DNA from: Unio delphinus
Taxonomy: Eukaryota; Mollusca; Bivalvia; Unionida; Unionidae
Length of the DNA stretch: 64,000 bases
Assembly (NCBI GenBank): GCA_029339505.1
Contig: JAQISU010000123.1
Coordinates: 620,001-684,000 of the forward strand
Reading direction: 5' to 3'
This document shows positions 1 through 12,917 of the stretch, one piece after another. Positions within the stretch are counted from its first letter, which is position 1; each line of letters opens with the position of its first letter. Made by a program: the position numbers and the translations under genes. The notes under the pieces are model-generated. The model was not told where the DNA came from. It worked only from the letters and a program-made list of their open reading frames with translations, and did not search any database.

Positions 1-1729
1 AAATAAGGCAATGTCAATCTTCAAACATACTGGACAGACAAGAAAAAGTCAACAAATTTTCATAGCTATCATTTACTGACTTCCTCCTTGGTGTATATGT
101 AATATGTAAAGGGATGTATTCCAGATGATTATCATAGGAATGGTAGTAATAGAATTAAACAAATTCTCTTGGGCAATTTTGCTGCCCACAACAGCATTCA
201 TTCAAGTTAACAAAAAACATAGCTTTGCATAGCACTATTATAAAGCAGCACATTTAGAAATACAAAAAAAAAAAAAACCTAATCCAATATATGCAAAGTA
301 TTTCCTTTCCTTTTAAATGTTAAACTTTATTTCACAGCCAAGGCCAACATAAAGTTTTGTTTACTCATAATAATTGCAACATACAAAAAAAAGTATAAGA
401 TAGTACTTACAACCACGTCACTTGTTCTCAATAAAAAGAAATAAAACTACATTGTATTTTTTAGAGGTGATTAATATGAAAGGTAATATAAAGCTGTTAA
501 ATACAAACTTTGTATCTCTGTGATGTCTGAGTTGTTATAATCATAAAGTATCCCCCACCCTCCTCTAGCATGTTCAGTGACATTTTCCATTATATGGTAA
601 ATTACGTACCTTGGCATCTGACATTTAGAAAGTGGAATATATTTGCATTTGGAACAGGTTTTGTTTTATTTTCACACAAGAAAGGATTCCAACTCAACAT
701 GTGGTCCTCTGAGATAGCAACTTAAGGTTACAAAACAACATCCATATATAATAAATAACACAAACATGAAGTCATTGAGCAAACTAAACCTGACATAGTT
801 ACTATATTTGTCATATACAAAATAAAAGCATCCTAGAAATAAACAAACCCTCTTGAATTGGATTTTAAAAGTTTGTATCTTTAACACACTTCATTCAATA
901 CCTAACAAAACACGTTTTTTTAAATACCCTTCCCAAAACAATGACAAATTTCCTATCATCAAAAGTTCTATATTAATGGACAAAAATACTGAAAGGTTAT
1001 TTAAATGTTCTACATCACAAATATTTCTTTAAATGTTATTTTAAACTCTTTACAAGAAAACAAAATTTTATTTGCCCTGCAAAACATTGTATTAAATTAT
1101 TCAGGTCTGCGGGAAAGAGATTCTGTCACATCTGGATACATTATTCATAATTAATATGGTATGAATGTACAATTGATAGAACATTATTGGTATCAGCAAT
1201 GAACAACATGAAGCAAAATCTAAACTGAACTAAATGTACCCCCCAAAACTGATGTAAACTCATCAACAAGAAATGTACATAATTTTCCAATCAAATAAAT
1301 ATTTCTAATCCATATATTTCTAATCCATATATATCAAATCATGCAGTATGCACAATAAAACATTGGTATGCATGGAAAGGGAATCAACTCTTGTTAAAGA
1401 AAGTGTTTCTCTACAAGAAAGCTTTTATCCAACAATAGTTTTACTTGTAGTTTACATGATTTGTTTTTATCAAAAGGAAAGTCTTTCTCTAGTTTTACCT
1501 ATTTCTCACAATTTCAAAAAACACTAGTTCACACACACTCAGTTCTCCTACACAACAAAAGTTGATGACAAAAGGTCACTAAAGATGACTCAGAATTAAC
1601 CTTGGAGCCAAGTCTGCCTAGAATTGCTCTGCTTTGCAGCCAAATGCAAGGTCAGCTGGTAAGTAGAATGCTTTGTGCAGAAAGTATTTGCAATGTTGAC
1701 TGCACATATTATGAAAACAAATGTTTCAA
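1..1729. other. AT-rich non-coding stretch
   Basis: I see no gene here. The only ORFs are short, AT-driven and have no recognisable motif. There is an A-run near 268-281. The region lies far downstream of the minus-strand OTUD5 gene and is best read as intergenic. Confidence 0.5.
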
Positions 1730-3925
1730 GATGTCTCTAGTTATGATATGTACATCAAAGTTATTTATTTTTAAAGTTACTGACATGGTACATCAAAGTA
1801 ATTTATTTTTCTACATACTGAAATGGTACATCAAAGTAATTTATTTTTCTAGTTACTGAAATGGTACATCAAATTTATTTTTCTAGTTGTTGAAATGGTA
1901 CATCAAAGTAATTTATTTTTCTAGTTACTGAAATGGTACATCAAATTTATTTTTCTAGTTGTTGAAATGGTACATCAAAGTAATTTATTTTTCTAGTTAC
2001 TCAAATGGTACATCAAAGTAATTTATTTTTCTAGTTACTGAACTGGTACATCAAAGTAATATATTTTTCTAATTAATTTATTTTTCTAGTTACTGAATTA
2101 GTACATCAAAGTAATGTATTTTTCTAATTAATTTATTTTTCTAGTTACTGAATTAGTACATCAAAGTAATGTATTTTTCTAATTAATTTATTTTTCTAGT
2201 TACTGAATTAGTACATCAAAGTAATGTATTTTTCTAATTAATTTATTTTTCTAGTTACTGAAATGGTACATCAAAGTAATTTATTTTTCTAGTTACTGAA
2301 ATGGTACATCAAATTTATTTTTCTAGTTGTTGAAATGGTACATCAAAGTAATTTATTTTTCTAGTTACTGAAATGGTACATCAAATTTATTTTTCTAGTT
2401 GTTGAAATGGTACATCAAAGTAATTTATTTTTCTAGTTACTCAAATGGTACATCAAAGTAATTTATTTTTCTAGTTACTGAACTGGTACATCAAAGTAAT
2501 ATATTTTTCTAATTAATTTATTTTTCTAGTTACTGAATTAGTACATCAAAGTAATGTATTTTTCTAATTAATTTATTTTTCTAGTTACTGAATTAGTACA
2601 TCAAAGTAATGTATTTTTCTAATTAATTTATTTTTCTAGTTACTGAATTAGTACATCAAAGTAATGTATTTTCTAATTAATTTATTTTTCTAGTTACTGA
2701 AATGGTACATCAAAGTAATTTATTTTTCTAATTTATTTTTCTAGTTACTGAAATGGTACATCAAAGTAATTTATTTTTCTAATTTATTTTTCTAGTTACT
2801 GAAATGGTACATCAAAGTAATATATTTTTCTAATTAATTTTATTTTTCTAGTTACTGAAATGGTACATCAAAGTAATATATTTTTCTAATTAATTTTATT
2901 TTTCTAGTTACTGAAATGGTACATCAAAGTAATATATTTTTCTAATTAATTTTATTTTTCTAGTGACTGAAATGGTACATCAAAGTAATGTATTTTTCTA
3001 ATTAATTTATTTTTCTAGTTACTGAAATGGTACATCAAAGTAATTTATTTTTCTAATTTATTTATTTTTCTAGGTACTGAAATGGTACATCAAAGTAATA
3101 TATTTTCTACTTAATTTGTTTCCTTCTAGTTACTAAAATGTTACATCAAAGTAATTTATTTTTCTAGTTACTGAAATGGAACATGAAAGTAAATTATTTT
3201 TCCAGTAAATTTATTTTTCTACTTACTGAAACTGTACATCAAAGTAATAATATTTTTCTAGTTAAAGATATGGTATGTCAAAATAATTTATTTTCTAGTT
3301 ACTGAAATGGTACATCAAAGTAATTTATTTTTCTAGTTAATGAATGGTACATCAAAATACTTTATTTTTCTAGTTAATTTATTTTTCTAGTTACTGAAAT
3401 GGTACATCAAAGTAATTTATTAATCTAGTTACTGAAATGGTACATCAACATAATTTATTTTTCTAAACAATAAAATGGTACATGAAAGTAATTTATTAGT
3501 TACTGAAATAGTACATCAAAGGAATTTATTTGTCTAGTTAATGTATTTTTCTAGTTACTGAAATAGTACATGAAAGTAATTTCTTTTTCAAGTTAATTTA
3601 TTTTTCTAGTTACTGAAATGGTACATAAAAAGTTAAAATAATCTAGTTACTGAAATGATACATCAAAGTAATTTATTAATCTAGTTACTGAAATGATACA
3701 TCAACATAATTTTTTTTCTAGATAATGAAATGGTACATCAAAGTAATTTATTTTTCTAGTTACTGAAATGGTACATCAAATTTATTTTTCTAGTTGTTGA
3801 AATGGTACATCAAAGTAATTTATTTTTCTAGTTACTGAAATGGTACATCAAATTTATTTTTCAAGTCGTTGAAATGGTACATCAAAGTAATTAATTTTTC
3901 TAGTTACTGAAATGGTACATTAATG
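1730..3925. repeat. AT-rich minisatellite with higher-order structure
   Basis: About 2.2 kb of tandem units of roughly 30-45 bp built on the core GGTACATCAAAGTAATTTAT followed by TTTTCTAGTTACTGAAAT. Variants include a short unit (CATCAAATTTATTT with AGTTGTTG) and a longer one with an extra AATTAATTT. The array between about 1.82 and 2.69 kb repeats as a block: the rare variant TACTCAAATGG occurs at 1999 and again at 2439, exactly 440 bp later. Units decay toward the right end (after about 3.1 kb). No protein is coded; the small ORF at its left edge is a by-product of the repeat. Confidence 0.95.
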
Positions 3926-4805
3926 TTTTCAAATATTAAAAAGGCCTCCATGACATGATGCTTTCTGCCAATGTTGGTCAATTTCTGTTGATAGAACGTT
4001 TTTGCTACTTTATATAAGGAAAGCAGATTGTCTGATTGATCTGAACCATTCTTATATTTTCATGCTAAGATTCTTTCTTTCAAATCTATCAAATTCTGTT
4101 TAATCAGAGGTTATTGAAGAGCATGTATTATTTTTAGCAGCAGGAGCTAAATTTGATTAGAGATTAACATCGCTGCAAGATGCTTGGTGTTAAATTTTGT
4201 CATTTGCTGTTGTGTGGTTTCTGGGTGTCATTATAAAGATTATCAACATTAGTAACAGTAGCAAAATTTTATGGTGAATTGGCATATTTTCTAAAAAATA
4301 TATTGATGCCCCTTAAATATGAATTTTTTTAAAATCAAATTTGGGCAAGTTCTGCAGTTTAGTTTCTGGAAAGAAGCAAGACAAGATATAATGTTTAATC
4401 AATTTTTAGTAACGGTGACAAAATTTGATGACAACCGAACATAATTTCTACAATCATCAAAGGTCTTTATGCCACGATTTCATTAAAATTTGCAAATTCA
4501 ACTTTGACGAGTCATTTAAAACATTTACTATCTTTGTCGTAATCTGAGATGTAATAGATTGACAATTTCCAAAAATTTGGAAGCCATCTTGGTTAGGATG
4601 CTTTTAAGTTTAGTAAACTCCTGTTAAGTGGTTTATCAGAAGTCATGTAACGGTTTTTTTTCACAGCTAGATTAAACAAAATGTCACATTCTAAACCATA
4701 AACAGAGTTTAAACAATCTAAATATTCACATATTATGTAACTAATTATACAGGCAGATACTGAATCTTGTTTTAAAATTAAGGTATGAACGTTTTTTTTT
4801 TTTTT
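3926..4805. other. non-coding, no feature seen
   Basis: AT-rich sequence between the minisatellite and a SINE. No coding motif or structured repeat recognised. A T-run near 4792-4805 abuts the SINE tail. Confidence 0.4.
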
Positions 4806-5041
4806 ATGGTTTAACACCATTTTTCAGCACAAAATAGGCTATACATGGCGGCCAGTATTATTGGTGGAGGAAGAACCCAGAAAAACCCGGAAAGAACCAC
4901 TGACCCATGAGAAAGCTACTGGCAAGCTTTCTCACATACCCACATTGGCCAAATCCTAGACTCGAACCCACGCTGACAGAGGTGAGATGGCAGTGATCCG
5001 TAACAGACAGCGCTTTAGACCACTCGGCCATTTGAGGCCCC
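4806..5041 (-). mobile_element. SINE family A copy, nearly full length, minus strand
   Basis: Read on the minus strand it begins with a GGGGCC-type head, then a tRNA-like box A (tggccgagtgg) and box B (ggttcgagtc), a conserved body around GAGAAAGCTTGCCAGTAGC, and ends in GCTGAAAAATGG followed by a GTTAAACCAT-type tail. The same sequence recurs at 15434, 19098, 39261, 40970 (tail only) and 57549. The head resembles a class II (Leu/Ser-type) tRNA. Family name not assigned; tRNA-derived SINEs of this build are known from bivalves. Confidence 0.9.
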
Positions 5042-6681
5042 GGTATGAAAGTTTGACAAATACCTAAGTATCTGTAACAAAGGATACAAAATTTGTAAAA
5101 GGATTTGGAGATACCAAGTTCTGAGAAGAAAATAGTTAAACAACCAAGGTTTAATCCTGGAACTCACTCAATACCAGATTTTTTTAAAATTAAAACCGAA
5201 CTTCTATAAACAAAACATGATGCAAAGGTCTTAATTCCATTGGTTTTCCTGAATAGGAAATATGTGAAGACAAATCAGATGCTACAGTGCCAATTCAAGA
5301 ATTAAGTGACAGTGCTAGATTTTTTTTAATCTTCATGCTATTTTAATATACTTGGATAGGTCCTGTAATATGGATTTCTCTGAATCATCACAGCATACTT
5401 TGACTGTGTATAAATGTTATATACATATGTACATACAAAACGCAGCTGATTATCTAGGAATTTATTATATAAAGCAATATGAGGTTGGAATAACATACCA
5501 ATCGCTGATTCACCCAGTACATTAAAAACAAAATTACAGATATATATCATTATTTCAGTATATGACGTCTAGTGCAATGTTTTTTAGCATTCAGATGTGT
5601 TATAACCTGGTGTTATATACACAAAAGATCAAGCTCTATTTTAATAATAACATAGATGATATCCTCCTGACATTTAGATGCGTTATAACTGAGTGGCATA
5701 CATGCAAAAATATCACAGATGATACCCTCCTGACACTTAAACAAACATTTGTCTGTTGAAAAATGATTTTGTTGCTTTTCAATAAACAACATGACCCATA
5801 AAATAGAACATAAGCAAGCCATTTTATTCCATCAACATCTAGTTTTAGTTGTATGGAATTTAGTATTTTCTTTACATCTAGACTTTTATACCAAAAATTT
5901 CATGTAATGCAAAATTTCAGACAACTGAGTAACTTCTATATCACATTTAAGAAGCCTGTGAACAACCATAATGATGAACATGTTTTGAATTTATTAAGTC
6001 AAGATACGAACCAAAATGCAGCAAAAATTTTCTTTAATAATGGGAATCGGACTCTTTTCAGTAATGTACCATGGATTTAGCTGTAGTAATTTGTATCAAG
6101 CTACCTCAATTAAAATACTTTTTAACTGATTCCTAACTTCTGTTATATTTGTTTTTCTACAGTTGTATTTCTGAGAATTATGAAACTGGTAAATATTATT
6201 TTATTGTTTCATTCTTGCACTTATCTTAAAAAGAAAATGTTCTCAAATTTCCTTTTAAAATGTTAACTGCATCACATAATTGTAATGTACTGGAGCGAGC
6301 TTCTTCTACTTGTATTAGATTTAAAACCATGCAACAAAAAAAAAAAGAAAGGATGTTGTAAACTAACATGAAACTGAACATTAAACTGACCCACAATGTC
6401 TTTTTTGTTGTTGCAACAATTAAGCACTATTATAGACATACACAAGGTTTACAGATGAGGGTTGTTTTTTTTTTTTTAAAAAAAGATACATTTGGCCTCA
6501 TCATACATGACTCTATCAAGTACAAGAGTAGGTATATTTTTCCAGTTAAAAAACTGATCATTTTTTATTAAATTTGAATTCTAAGATTAGGCTGATCATA
6601 AAATGTAGCTGTCATTATAAACCAGCAATAATAAACAATTACAGTGATACAAGGTTTTTGAGAAACTTTATTGCAGCATAC
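5042..6681. other. non-coding, no feature seen
   Basis: AT-rich sequence with several short ORFs on both strands between 5338 and 6571 that overlap each other and carry no motif I recognise. No gene is called. Confidence 0.4.
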
Positions 6682-6772
6682 AACTGACAAATTACCAGTA
6701 TAACTAACCAATTACTAGTATAACCGACCAATTACCAGTATAACTAACCAATTACCAGTATAACCGACCAAT
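6682..6772. repeat. 20-bp tandem repeat, about 4.5 copies
   Basis: ATTACCAGTATAAC recurs at 6691, 6711 (one change), 6731 and 6751. The spacer alternates between TAACCA and CGACCA, so the real unit is a 40-bp dimer. Confidence 0.85.
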
Positions 6773-7740
6773 ATAGTGCTGATTATACTAACTTTATACT
6801 GATATAAAGATGATTAAATCTGGTATTGATGCCATTCATATCAATACCAATCATTATTTATCCAAATGTTAAGCTAATATTTGAAAAATCTTACAGAACA
6901 TGATATGGACATTATCACAAAAAAGGCTTGTATCATGGCACAAGTATTATTTTAGATACCTTTTGCAACCTTATAGTAAACATAATGTTACAGTGAGACT
7001 AAAATTGCTCACTTATTTTGTCGATTTCTATTCTCAGTAGCAAAGGCAGCTACACTGTAAAGCAACCAACCTTGTTTAAAATTCTGATGGCAGCTTGGAA
7101 TTAGTGTGAAGGACTTGTTGCCAAGCAAAACTTTATTTAAAAAATTTCATCATATTGGATAAATTAATGTTTAGAACTCATCCCAAGATTCTTCTATCTC
7201 TGGTAATGACATCTAAATTTGTGAGTATTATTATATCAAAATGAAATGCTTGGATGGAGGGAGCTCTCAGTTTTCATCATGCAAATTTGTAAACCAATTT
7301 TGAACAAAGGGCAATAAAAATTAATCCGCTTAAGCTACAGTAACCATATCAGAAGGCCAAATATCATAATTTCTATATATATTAAAATAGAAAATCTTAA
7401 TGCAAGAATATATTAAATATGGATGATCAATTTCTAGGTTTGTTCAAAGTTTTTGTTATTTTTTTCATGATGATGGCTTTATGTAACTGCACATAAGCCC
7501 TGTGCTAAAATCTGAAATGTCTTGATCTCACTGTCATATTGTCTTAAAAATAGTAAGCTTACTGAAGAAGAAAAAAAAATGAAATCTGTAATACACTAGT
7601 TATAAAGGACAGATGATACACCAAAGGTTCATGGTAGAAACATATAACTTCATAAAAACTATTAACATGAATACCACGATCAGCATGTGATATGCAAGTT
7701 CCATATTTGATAAAACTTCATGATTTGCGCAAAGGCTATT

Positions 7741-7870
7741 TTTTTTCCAGCCACAATGACCTTGACCAAAGACCCCAAAACCAATAGGTTTTCTCCTTAT
7801 TTAAAGTACAAGTCAGCCACAAAGTTCGGTCCAGGTTTGTGATTTGAACCATCTGTTGGATAAGGGGACC
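7741..7870. repeat. degenerate dispersed repeat (CAATGACCTTGACC type)
   Basis: Contains CACAATGACCTTGACC, then CCAAAACCAATAGG, TTCTCCTTAT and AAGTTCGGTCCAGG. The same order of words recurs, more decayed, near 11020-11440 and 31985-32410. It is probably an old interspersed repeat; class unknown. Confidence 0.5.
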
Positions 7871-8137
7871 ATAAGCCTCATTTTCAGCTACATTCATTGT
7901 TCAAGCAAGGTAAAATTATCAAGGTAGTCACACAACTAGAAATATTAGCAAATTTTAATAACACAAAATGTTTTACAGAAAAGTACAAATCAGCAATTAT
8001 TTTTCCAAAATAATGCAATATTATTGGTAATCTACTGAAAAAAGGAAATATTTATTTTCAAATCCCTTTTAAAATTCTTCTGAAAGCTGACTAAATAATT
8101 TTTCCTGTTATGTTCAGCTATCGCGCATATTGTATTC
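7871..8137. other. non-coding, no feature seen
   Basis: AT-rich spacer between a decayed dispersed repeat and the MITE at 8142. Confidence 0.4.
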
Positions 8138-8141
8138 CTAA

Positions 8142-8358
8142 CCCTTTGAACCCTAATCTCCCCCATATTTCGGCACCCTAACCCGAGCCTCCCCGGCAAA
8201 TTTTGACACTTTTATAGGGAATCTAGCGAATAACATAACACAGGCCTGTATACCAGCCTGTCGGGTTATGACGGTAGATAGCGAGGCCGGTATACTGGCC
8301 TTTCGGGTATATACACTGTTACAACAGGCCGGTAAACCGGCCTGTCGGGTTCAAAGGG
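8142..8358. mobile_element. 217-bp MITE with perfect 12-bp terminal inverted repeats
   Basis: Ends are CCCTTTGAACCC (8142-8153) and its exact reverse complement GGGTTCAAAGGG (8347-8358). Both sides are flanked by CTAA (8138-8141 and 8359-8362), a 4-bp target duplication. The inside is much richer in GC than its surroundings and holds repeated CCTGTCGGGTT and GGCCGGTA-type words that form short palindromes. The C3T3 terminus and TTAA-like 4-bp duplication fit a piggyBac-related MITE; the superfamily is inferred. Confidence 0.8.
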
Positions 8359-8362
8359 CTAA

Positions 8363-11019
8363 GGAGAAGCAATGCAACTATTTGAAGCCATGTTTGGACG
8401 AGTCCTAACACAAACAGTTACCATAGTGCCAGATTACTGATTAAGCATACTAAGCACAAACTAAGATCATCAACACAACAGGGGCACCAAAACGAAAATC
8501 AAATTAAAATTTGATGATAAAAATCAAATGAATTATATATGACTATTTCGATCTGCATGCACAAATATTTTGATCTGGAATGATCGCAACACTGGTATTT
8601 TCCCACCTTTTTAGCTTTTAATATTTTTTATACATATTGAGTTTGATATTTTGTAGGGGATGGTGCACCATAATATTTTCAGTGCTTAGGGCTCTGGAAG
8701 GTCTTAATCCAGCACTGGGTTAACATTATCCTTGATTATGTACAATTTTATTGTGATGTTCCTTCTATGATTTTTACATGCATTTGACATGAAGTTTGAC
8801 TAATGCAATACTGTGCACAAACTAGAGTGGTGCAATTGCCAGAACCCGGCTGACATTTTTGAGCCAGACCAATGAATCCAAACAGTAAGACTTTTTTATA
8901 TGAGTTTTAAAAGAAACAACAAAAAAAAAAACATCTTTACTCAATGACTAATAGTTCAGCCTTTGACAGATTTACTCTGCTGTGCATGTACATGCTATTA
9001 TCCTTCCAAAGTTGCCAGCATTGTGCAATAATCCACTAATCTCCATTACTACCCATAGCTGCTTGTATAGAGATTTCCTCAATTCTCAAGAGCATATATA
9101 AATGTTCTCGACCAATTACTGAAAGCATGAATGGACAAATTTTCAACATGATGTAACAATCTTCTGTGCATTAATGGAAGAATCATTTATATTGATCAAC
9201 CAGAGACTATGCCTGAAGAGAAACTGGTTCATTTGAACAATATAAAAGGTCATGATGGGTCACAAATTTGAGAAAATTACACTTGCAGTTTCACTGAATG
9301 TTTCAGCAGGTTTATATTATGTTCATGCAAACAAGGAAATCTCTCCCCAGGTGGCCAATAATAGTGAAGAAGTGAAGTAGGATTATCACTTGCTTTTGCT
9401 TGCAACAATGGAATCTTTCTACAAATAAGGGAACTATCTTGCTTTGTTAACAATACAACCAAAAAGGCAAGCTGTTGAGAATAAGGACAATACTTAGTCT
9501 TAGCTGAAAGAAAATGAATATTATATTGTTTGAGAAAGCTATAAAGGACTTTTGAAACTTGTTGTCCATGCTAATAATACATCCATCATGCCTTGAGCTA
9601 CCATACATAGCTGTCAACCCCCAAGTACAAAATGACTGCTTATGACAAAAATACTGATTTTCAGATTTTTAATGTATATGTAACTATCTAAAATATATTT
9701 AACCATTAGTAAAGTAGGAGTGACTTATTTAAATTAGGGGCACCCTGTTCCGTTTGAGTGACCAGTTAGAAGATGCAAAAATGCAACACAGACACAGGCT
9801 GATTATAGGAGCCTTTGCACACATAGCCCCCACCCCCAATTATTTATTGATTCTAATACTACCAACTGTTATTGTGATCTCAATTCTGTGCAATTTTCTT
9901 ACTGACCTGTTTTCATCTTGCAAACAAGTAATCCTTTGTGATTTCATTGTCTGGAAAACGTGCACAAATAAATTGCCAGCAACAATAGTAACTGAAGGAG
10001 GAATATTCATTTCTATAAGAACTTTAATACACTGAATTTGAATCAAATTACATCAAGGCTCTCTCTGGTATTTATATCTGTCATAAGTTCAGGATGAGTT
10101 GTATTTATTAGCTTTTTTATGCTCTTGTACTTCATGGGCACCTCCATGACCAATAGTGAAATCACATTACACAATTTGCAAAACAAAGTTTTCTCCTTTA
10201 CTAGATGGTGTCAGAAATCTAAACAACAAAAGTCCTTCCAATTCTGTTTTCTTGTCTTCCTATACAAAATTCTGCATATTCTGCTTTCCTATTCAACATG
10301 ATTAGAAGTTGAATATTACAAAGATCAGATATAGTGATGCCGGTAACTATTTGCGAAATCCAATGTGGTGGATAAAGACAGGCATGGTAGCCAAGACTTC
10401 GAATAAACCACATTGTAGAACTGTATTTCTATATACATGCAATACATTTCTCTCAGAATTGAACCGAGTGCATGTTTTGAAATGAAAACTGCAAGGACAA
10501 GTTTTTGTTATTTTTTAAATTAACAAATGTATTTTTGACCAAAAAACATACATCCATATTCAAGTATAAAAAAACCTAGGACAAATATGGAAAAAATGGG
10601 ACACTTGGCAGCTATGTACAATATCATATGTCTGGATTACTCAAACCTGGTAATATACTTTTCCCTACTTATAGTATTAGAGAACAATTTATTTTTGGCT
10701 TTCAAAAGCTTGCATATTGTGAAAGATTGTTAGGAGGGATCACTGTTGGGTAATCCAGAATATTTATTTTCTTGCAAACTATCCTTTGTTTCTCAAATGA
10801 AAAACTGTCAAGAAAAGCATAAAAAATTTGTGCCAGCATCCTAATTAAAGTGGAAAGAATTTAAAGTCATCTGTTTTCTAAATTAGACATGGATCTTTCA
10901 GTACAGGAAAAATATTGTCCATCAATAAATCCAAAATATTTCAACAGTAGGAACAAAAGATGTCTATTTCAAATCTGACCTGTGTTTAGTATTCCTATAA
11001 CGCATAAGCCACTTTTATT
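8363..11019. other. non-coding, no feature seen
   Basis: About 2.7 kb of AT-rich sequence. Small overlapping ORFs at 9277-9462, 9754-10046 and 10119-10413 have no recognisable motif and look random. No gene is called. Confidence 0.4.
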
Positions 11020-11440
11020 CTTTCAGTCTCAAAAACCTTGGCCTTGGAACTTATAATGAAAAAGTTTGTTATTTACACAAATTGCAAGTCATCCACAAAG
11101 TTCTTAACTACAGATTATGAAATTCAAGTTACTGAATGGAAACCTTCAGTTACAGTAACTTTGTTTTTCTGACCCCAAATTCAGTAGGGTTCTTCCTTAC
11201 ACAAATTGCAAGCTATCCACAAAGTCTGGCGACAATACAGACTTGACAACTCAAATTATTATGCAGAAACAATATTTCTTTTGGTCACAATGACCTTGAC
11301 AATGGACATGTAATTGCAAAATTATCTGGATTCTTCCCGATCACAACTGCAAGCCCCCTCCTCCCACTATGGTAACTAGAGATGGCGGAGAACTCCAATG
11401 CGGAAACCAAATTGATAACCGTCAGGCAGACATTGGGACA
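11020..11440. repeat. degenerate dispersed repeat, second copy
   Basis: Holds CACAATGACCTTGAC (about 11287), ATTCAGTAGGGTTCTTCC (about 11180), AAATTGCAAG words and ends near GTCAGGCAGACATTGGGACAG, a pattern shared with the copies near 7741 and 31985. Old and diverged. Confidence 0.45.
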
Positions 11441-12684
11441 GCACCATTACATAATATGCTTCACTTTATGGCATACATAACAAAACATTATAAATACATT
11501 TTATCTAACAATGAGATCTTATTAATCATCTACTTTCATTAAAATACTAATTTCCAATAATTCTTAATTTCTAACATGCAAGTTTCATTTCAATAATGTT
11601 TATATAAAAAAAAAATCAAAATAAAGAATCCTTACATTTCAGATGTAGGCAATATCTGCCATCTGATGTTACATAATCAACAAAACTGAATATCATAATC
11701 TACAGGTACACTACTAACTTCAACACAGTGAAAATCTCTCAAAAAGATATATAAAGAACTTTTTCACTGTTGTTTATGAAATGCATGACACCAGAATATG
11801 ATTAATTACGAAAATTCTTTTTGTAGTATGTGTATATCAGAGATAATATACTAATACTAAGAAACTGAGAAAAAAGCTGTTATTTACAATACATAATTAT
11901 CATCATAATTCTCAACAACTTAAGGCCTCATTTTTGTATGGTTAATATTAACCTGTTGTATGAATTGCAAGCTGTGGTAAAACAATATCAGTTTATTACC
12001 TTGTTCTCTGATAATTCCAGATCTATTGATATAAACCTAAACAATGAACTTCTTACCACAGAAAATGCATATGGTCATATTTAATATACCAAAATGTTTT
12101 TAATACTGAACATGTTGCCAAATCGGAATCTTTGTGTGTCAATTTCAGTGCTTGATAAAATCACTCTAAATGACAAGATAGAGACAGCATGTAGTATACA
12201 AACTATGTTACCTTGCAGACATAACAAGCTGTACACAGGCATGTGTGTAATCACATCAATCTCCTCACAAGGAATATACAGCTAACCGGAGTGGTCAACA
12301 CTATTTTGTAAATGGATTGTATAGAGCTTCAAATAAAGGTGCAAGTACAGACATTTACATCTTAAAGCAGAAGTCAAGATCGAGACAGGCTAAAAATGTC
12401 CATGTCCTTTTCTTTTGTCTCGTTGCTAGTTTACTGGATGAAACTATCAACACAAACTTTCCACCTGGCTCAAACAAATAAGGGATGATGTCATAATGCA
12501 TGGGACCTAGGAAAGTTTTGGCTTAAAATAACATATTTGCAAAGACCATACCACATACTTTCTTGGACTAGGTATTTCCTTTTTTTCCATCAGAATTTCA
12601 TGTTTAAGAATTAGTTACTAGATAAATACTTAACATTCTTCAGAAGTCTAATTCAAGCCGCTTTGTTTCTTAATACTGGAAATG
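11441..12684 (-). other. 3' flank of OTUD5; probable 3' UTR plus intergenic sequence
   Basis: Lies directly downstream of the OTUD5 stop codon on the minus strand and has no coding content. The first AATAAA I see on the minus strand is at 11992-11997 (TTTATT on plus), about 690 nt after the stop. It is a candidate poly(A) signal only, since AT-rich DNA gives such hexamers by chance. Confidence 0.35.
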
Positions 12685-12917
12685 TTAGCTTTTTCCTTTA
12701 TTCTGTACATTAGAACAAGTACTACAAGAGGCATCTGTGGGGCTTGGAGTTGAAGTGGAAGGAAGAAGTGAGGAAGAGGAGGGGGAGGAGGAAGAAGAGG
12801 AGGAAGAAAATAGAGAGGGAGTGGATGCAGCATTCTTTTTCAGGCTATCCAGATACTCCTGTTGAGATTGAGCAATCACTTGAGCCAGGATCTCATCTTC
12901 ATCCCAGTCAGATAAGC
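12685..12917 (-). CDS. OTUD5: OTUD5 exon 10 (last): UIM and poly-Ser tail
   Basis: Starts after a long pyrimidine tract and AG at 12918-12919; the incoming phase is 1 (the codon is completed by the G of exon 9). It codes the ubiquitin-interacting motif [17 protein letters not shown], the most conserved C-terminal part of the family. Unlike human OTUD5, which stops soon after the UIM, it goes on for about 50 residues of Ser/Pro/Thr-rich sequence encoded by a TCC/TCT-rich tract, ending NKGKS and TAA at 12685-12687. The tract is microsatellite-like and may vary in length between alleles. Confidence 0.92.

Noticed and set aside
1730..3925. Regular short repeats that might look like a CRISPR array
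   Set aside because: Units are adjoining and of varying length, without unique spacers, and the sequence is eukaryotic. It is a minisatellite.
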